IMG/VR virus record: IMGVR_UViG_3300025128_000068
Span: 1 to 49,305 of that record
From: a virus
Strand: one strand, 5' to 3'
DNA length: 49,305 bases
The number at the start of each line of letters is the position of its first letter. Position 1 is the first letter of the stretch. Position numbers and translations under genes: made by a program. Shown in pieces: positions 45,586-49,305 of this stretch. The notes under the pieces are model-generated. The model had not been told where the DNA came from. It saw only the letters and a program-made list of their open reading frames with translations, and searched no databases.

Positions 45586-46269
45586 ATGGCAGTTAGTAAT
45601 AGTAAAGATTTTGAATTAGATGTTGCTGAATATGTTGAAGAGGCATTTGAAAGATGTGGCTTACAACTACGAACTGGTTATGATCTAAAAACAGCTCAAA
45701 GAAGTATAAATCTTATGTTAGCTGATTGGGCTAACAGAGGTCTTAATCAATGGACTGTAAAAGAAAAAATTCAAACACTTACAAAAGGTCAAACAACTTA
45801 TGATTTACCAGAAGGTGCAATTGATGTTTTAGGTGTTGCAAGCCGTAAAGTTGTAAATGGTAAAGACACAGATACAATTATACAATCAATTGGTCGCAAA
45901 GAATATTTACAAATTCCAGATAAAACTGATGAAAGCACACCAAGTCAATATTTTGTAGATAAACAAATTACTCCAAAAATAAAAATATGGCCGACATCAG
46001 ATAATAATAGCGACAAAATTGTTTATAATTATTTAGAAAGAATTGACGATGCTGATCATGGTCCAAACACCATGCAAGTTCCGTTTAGATTTTATCCATG
46101 TCTAGCTAGTGGTCTTGCTTATTATTTATCTATAAAAAGAGCACCAGATAGAACACAATTTTTAAAAGTTATTTATGAAGAAGAATTTAAAAGAGCAGCA
46201 GAACAAGATGAAGTAAGAGAAAGTTATCAGATACGACCTTCTATGCGTAGTTACAGGAGGCTAACATAA
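45586..46269 (+). CDS. Neck adaptor, gp4/gp11-like (first copy)
   Basis: A 227-residue protein. ELDVAEYVEEAFERCGLQLR, then TGYDLKTAQRSINLMLADWA and NRGLNQWTV match the helical start of podovirus head-tail adaptors. A beta domain follows (TTYDLPEGAIDVLG, IKIWPTSDN, IVYNYLERIDDAD), then a helical end. Adaptors bind under the portal ring to connect the tail and seal DNA. It overlaps the zinc-finger gene by one base. Confidence 0.7.
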   Translation: MAVSNSKDFELDVAEYVEEAFERCGLQLRTGYDLKTAQRSINLMLADWANRGLNQWTVKEKIQTLTKGQTTYDLPEGAIDVLGVASRKVVNGKDTDTIIQSIGRKEYLQIPDKTDESTPSQYFVDKQITPKIKIWPTSDNNSDKIVYNYLERIDDADHGPNTMQVPFRFYPCLASGLAYYLSIKRAPDRTQFLKVIYEEEFKRAAEQDEVRESYQIRPSMRSYRRLT

Positions 46270-46604
46270 TGTCTTATGCTGCGGGAAAAAATGCTCTTGG
46301 TCAATGTGATAGATGCGGACAACGCTATTACTTAAAACAGCTACATAAAGAGTGGAATGGACTAAAAACATGTCCTAGTTGTTGGGAACCAAAACAACCA
46401 CAGCTAGAATTACGAGTTAATGTAGTAGACCCAGAAGCCTTGTGGGAACCTAGACCAGATAAAGATACGCCTGCGGGCGAGGGTGTAGTAAAAACTACTA
46501 AAGTAAATGCTTTTACAGATAAAACTCTTGATCCAATAGGTTATGCATTTTCTGTATCGCAAATCGAATCAAATGTTGGTACAGTCACGGTGGTGATAAC
46601 ATGA
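46269..46604 (+). CDS. Zinc-ribbon protein of the neck region
   Basis: A 111-residue protein with CDRCG and CPSCW (Cx2C pairs 20 residues apart) giving a zinc ribbon; KEWNGLKTCPSCWEPKQPQL is a well-known phage phrase. A beta-rich second half follows. It sits between the two adaptors and overlaps the second by 4 bases. Possibly an assembly factor; the role is not known. Confidence 0.65.
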   Translation: MSYAAGKNALGQCDRCGQRYYLKQLHKEWNGLKTCPSCWEPKQPQLELRVNVVDPEALWEPRPDKDTPAGEGVVKTTKVNAFTDKTLDPIGYAFSVSQIESNVGTVTVVIT

Positions 46605-47272
46605 CATTAGATGAACTAAAAACATTAATACAAAATTACACGCAAAACGATGAATCTGTTTTTGTAGGCACAATAAATGATTTTATTAAAAATGCTGAAG
46701 AAAGATTATTAGAGCTTGTGCAAATAAATGTATTTAGAAAAACATCTACTGGTACTTCTACATCTGGTAATAGGTTTTTAAAAGGCCCAGAAGATTATCT
46801 TGCATCATTTTCACTAGCTGCAATTGATGCAAATGGTGATTATCATTATCTTGATAAAAAACATCCATCATTTATTCAAGCCTATGATTATGATCCAACA
46901 CAAACAAATTTAATGGGTAGACCAAAATATTACGCAGAATTTGATGCTGGTAGTAATACAGAAAATGAAGATAATACATTTTTATTATCACCGACTCCAG
47001 ATGTTGATTACACAATGGAATTAAATTATTTGTATAGACCTCCAAGTTTAACAGTAAATACAGCTGGTACTTATTTATCAGAAAATGCAAGAAATGCTCT
47101 TTTATATGGAACATTAGTTGAAGCATATATTTTTATGAAGGGAGAACCTACCTTACAGCAAGAATACGAAAAAAGGTTCGCAGAGGAAATATCAAGACAG
47201 AAAAACCTATTTGAAGGTAGAGATAGGCGTGATGAATATCGTTTTGATAGTTTAAGAATAGAGGTAACTTAA
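46601..47272 (+). CDS. Neck adaptor, gp11-like (second copy)
   Basis: A 223-residue protein. TLDELKTLIQNYTQNDESVF, then FIKNAEERLLELVQINVF at the start, RFLKGPEDYLASFSLAAI as the beta domain, and a helical end with LVEAYIFMKGEPTLQQEY. This is the tail tubular or nozzle adaptor pattern of T7 gp11 and relatives. With the previous adaptor it forms the portal-tail joint. It overlaps the next gene by one base. Confidence 0.7.
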   Translation: MTLDELKTLIQNYTQNDESVFVGTINDFIKNAEERLLELVQINVFRKTSTGTSTSGNRFLKGPEDYLASFSLAAIDANGDYHYLDKKHPSFIQAYDYDPTQTNLMGRPKYYAEFDAGSNTENEDNTFLLSPTPDVDYTMELNYLYRPPSLTVNTAGTYLSENARNALLYGTLVEAYIFMKGEPTLQQEYEKRFAEEISRQKNLFEGRDRRDEYRFDSLRIEVT

Positions 47273-47562
47273 TGTTTACAGAAGAAATTGGTATAAAAAC
47301 TGGAACGGTTAATGTAGTAACAACCGATAATAAGGGACTAGATAGTGATCATTGGGCTGATAGAGCAACTAATCACATTATCTCAGTTTCCCAAGATGCT
47401 CCGCCTGCAATACGAGACCAGGCAGAAGCATTTAAAGAAAATGTCCACAAAGTGTTGAGATATTATATTAAACAAGCTATATTATCTGAGCGTACGACTA
47501 TTTGTGGTACATTGTCCCAACAGGGACATGATGACCTCGCTGAAATTATAAGGAGAATGTAA
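47272..47562 (+). CDS. Small conserved phage protein of the neck-tail region
   Basis: A 96-residue protein. Its helical half includes RDQAEAFKENVHKVLRYYIK and ends HDDLAEIIRRM. I recall very similar proteins immediately after the gp11-like adaptor in many marine podoviruses. Structural or assembly role is inferred. Confidence 0.6.
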   Translation: MFTEEIGIKTGTVNVVTTDNKGLDSDHWADRATNHIISVSQDAPPAIRDQAEAFKENVHKVLRYYIKQAILSERTTICGTLSQQGHDDLAEIIRRM

Positions 47563-47563
47563 T

Positions 47564-48013
47564 ATGGCTATAACACAAGCAATGTGCACAAGTTTTAAGA
47601 CTGAACTTTTACAAGGTGTACATAACTTTTATAATGGATCAGGAGGTGGATCAGCTGGAACAGGTGCAACATTTAAAATTGCATTGTATACTTCCTCAGC
47701 TACATTAGGTGCTACGACTACTGCGTATGCAACAACTAATGAAACAACAGGCACAGCTTATAACGCTGGAGGAAATTCATTAACAAATGTGACACCAACC
47801 TCTTCAGGAACAACAGCTTTTACAGATTTTGCTGATACAACTTGGAGTACTTCTACTATTACAGCTAGAGGTGCTTTAATTTATAACTCAACACAATCTA
47901 ACAAAGCAGTTGCAGTTCTTGATTTTGGTTCTGATAAATCATCAAGTTCTGGAGATTTCACTATCCAATTCCCTACTGCCGATTCAAGTAATGCTATTAT
48001 CAGGATTGCTTAA
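47564..48013 (+). CDS. Tail-associated structural protein
   Basis: A 149-residue beta-rich protein (MCTSFKTELLQGVHNF at the start, FKIALYTSSATLGATTTAYA, later STSTITARGALIYNSTQSNK). The FKxELLxGxHxF...FKIALYTSSA phrase recurs in marine phage tail clusters. Low charge. Possibly a tail or baseplate component. Confidence 0.6.
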   Translation: MAITQAMCTSFKTELLQGVHNFYNGSGGGSAGTGATFKIALYTSSATLGATTTAYATTNETTGTAYNAGGNSLTNVTPTSSGTTAFTDFADTTWSTSTITARGALIYNSTQSNKAVAVLDFGSDKSSSSGDFTIQFPTADSSNAIIRIA

Positions 48014-48691
48014 ATGCCACACTTTAGTCTTGAAATAGGTGATAGAGTTAAAGAGACTACGACAACCACGGGCACAGGTACAGTAACACTTGGCGGTGCC
48101 TCTCCTGGTTTTCAAGCATTTTCTGCTCTTGGCGATGGAGCAAGAGCACCATATGCTATAGTAGATACCACTAACAATACTTGGGAAACAGGTATTGGAA
48201 CATATACTTTATCAGGGACAACATTTTCAAGAGACTTTGTTTATGAATCATCTAATTCTGATAATTTAGTAAATTTTGGAAGCGGAGAAAAAGAAGTTTT
48301 TGTAACAATGCCAGCTGAAAGAGCGGGAGTTTTATCTGCTGTAGATATTTCATCTGCATCTGGAAATATACGAGGTGTTCAAAAAATTATACCTGAAACA
48401 ACAGGTGGATTTACATTAGGTGCAATTTGGTTAGGTAAAAATGGAACAGAAATATCAGGCAATGGTCAAGTTTATGTTTTTGACGGAGGTACATATACAA
48501 TTACTGAAACAGCTTACACTAATGAAATTTGTCCATTTCAAGCAGACTTAACTTTGTCAGGGTCTAGTGTTACATTAGGTGAATTAAATATAGTAGGCAC
48601 AGTTGTAGTGCCTAATGATTTAGAGGTTATTGATGCTGAACAACACGCTACATTAGAAATGGGTAGCAGTTTAACTTTAAATTCAGCGTAG
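48014..48691 (+). CDS. Tail-fibre-type protein
   Basis: A 225-residue protein. GDRVKETTTTTGTGTVTLGG, then APYAIVDTTNNTWETGIGTY and TTFSRDFVYESSNSDNLVNF form a beta domain that recurs in phage tail fibre or adhesin genes. The second half is Gly/Thr/Ser-rich beta structure. It would bind the host surface or link the fibre to the tail. GGATTGCTTAA context gives a coupled start. Confidence 0.6.
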   Translation: MPHFSLEIGDRVKETTTTTGTGTVTLGGASPGFQAFSALGDGARAPYAIVDTTNNTWETGIGTYTLSGTTFSRDFVYESSNSDNLVNFGSGEKEVFVTMPAERAGVLSAVDISSASGNIRGVQKIIPETTGGFTLGAIWLGKNGTEISGNGQVYVFDGGTYTITETAYTNEICPFQADLTLSGSSVTLGELNIVGTVVVPNDLEVIDAEQHATLEMGSSLTLNSA

Positions 48692-48700
48692 GAGTATAAA

Positions 48701-49305
48701 ATGTCAAAATTAGTAGTAAATCAAGTTCAATACAATGGAGGTCAAGTATTTACTTTACCGACTACTGCACCCGCTGCTGGTGATCTTGTAAAAACAGATG
48801 GATCAGGTGCGTTAGGATGGACAAGTGGTAATAATCAGATTAAAAGTGCAGACGGAAGTTCTAAAACTTACACAATGCCAGCTAATAGTGGTAGTTCAGG
48901 ACAAATTATAAAAACAGATGGTAATGCACAGTTAAGTTATGCAGCACCTGCTGGACAAAATCCTATGGCTCGAGGAACTAATGATGGAATGGTATTAATA
49001 GGAAATTCTGGTGATGAATTTGCTGCCGGTAATTTTAGTTCTCATACAATAACTTGTCCTACTGAATACACAACTACACCAAGCGATATAATTGGGTGGA
49101 AGATTGATATGCACGGCGTTAGAACTGGTGGCTCAGCAGCGTATTATTTTAGTGCTACTGATCAAGCAGGAAATGTAATAAACCAAGTTACTAACAATAC
49201 TATAAGAGTAGGTATAGTAGAATCTGGTGCTAGTTATCAAACTGGTATTGGTGCTCAGGGCGGTTACTTTAATATGTCCTCTACTCAAGGTCAGATGATG
49301 ATAGG
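48701..49305 (+). CDS. Tail fibre or adhesin, 3' end cut by window edge
   Basis: ATG 48701 (AGGAGTATAAA upstream) opens a frame with no stop before the end, so at least 201 residues are visible. It begins MSKLVVNQVQYNGGQVFTLP and has Gly/Ser-rich repeats (GDLVKTDGSGALGW, then GQIIKTDGNAQLSY), typical of phage tail fibre N-termini in which xxKTDGxGxLxW repeats link beta units. It continues past the window. Confidence 0.65.
   Translation, partial: MSKLVVNQVQYNGGQVFTLPTTAPAAGDLVKTDGSGALGWTSGNNQIKSADGSSKTYTMPANSGSSGQIIKTDGNAQLSYAAPAGQNPMARGTNDGMVLIGNSGDEFAAGNFSSHTITCPTEYTTTPSDIIGWKIDMHGVRTGGSAAYYFSATDQAGNVINQVTNNTIRVGIVESGASYQTGIGAQGGYFNMSSTQGQMMI

Noticed and set aside
1-49305. Circular genome closing at the window ends
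   Set aside because: Joining the right end to the left end puts the 48701 frame into a stop after about 13 codons and not into the open frame at base 3, and no terminal overlap is seen; closure cannot be claimed.

Overview
The window is an AT-rich tailed-phage genome segment. It has tightly packed genes, many ATGA and TAATG overlaps, purine-rich Shine-Dalgarno sites and a full set of head, neck and tail genes. I see no ribosomal RNA, tRNA, housekeeping genes or integrase. Two consecutive gp11/gp4-like neck adaptors, very large internal-virion-type proteins and the absence of a sheath or recognisable tape measure suggest a podovirus-like particle; this is inference. A small GcrA-domain protein points to an alphaproteobacterial host, and the AT richness fits a marine one (SAR11- or SAR116-like is a guess). 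The window cuts genes at both ends: an open frame runs in from the left edge and an open frame runs out on the right (48701 onward).

Layout. (1) 1-13249, plus strand: large virion or internal proteins, then two exported proteins with signal peptides (an Asn/Thr-rich protein with a six-Cys domain, and an adhesin-like protein with a long acidic segment), then small membrane proteins of lysis type. (2) 13242-18853, minus strand: replication and recombination operon with a Sak4-type ATPase, a DUF669-like ssDNA-binding protein, a small protein ending in an SSB-like acidic tip, a Cas4/RecB-type Fe-S nuclease and a TOPRIM-RepA primase-helicase. (3) 18900-19366: a back-to-back promoter switch with an XRE regulator that appears to be leaderless. 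(4) 19363-22971, minus strand: small regulators (ribbon-helix-helix-like, GcrA), a lipoprotein, an SNase nuclease and unknowns. (5) 23288-23803, plus strand: an isolated small terminase gene preceded by a repeat-rich gap. (6) 23796-25662, minus strand: a run of overlapping tiny genes plus a C5-methyltransferase-like protein. (7) 25.66-30.4 kb, plus strand: accessory genes separated by unusually structured gaps holding TCGGG-type repeats, strong hairpins and promoters. (8) 30.4 kb to the end, plus strand: lipoprotein and holin, HNH nuclease, large terminase, portal, a cluster of very basic tiny proteins, a GroES-like co-chaperonin, scaffold, capsid, low-complexity virion proteins, neck adaptors and tail-fibre-type proteins.

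How it works together. HNH, TerL, TerS and portal package DNA. The co-chaperonin sits directly before the scaffold and capsid genes, where it would adapt host GroEL to capsid folding. Sak4, the ssDNA-binding protein, the nuclease and the primase-helicase form a recombination-dependent replication set. No DNA or RNA polymerase gene is visible, so host enzymes are probably used, consistent with many host-like -35/-10 promoters. A recurring ATGGGA(TAAT) box in or beside these promoters, including the regulator's own, suggests one control network for the early and accessory genes. The most unusual parts are that promoter box, the repeated TCGGG gap elements, the SSB-tip mimic and several candidate structured RNAs.
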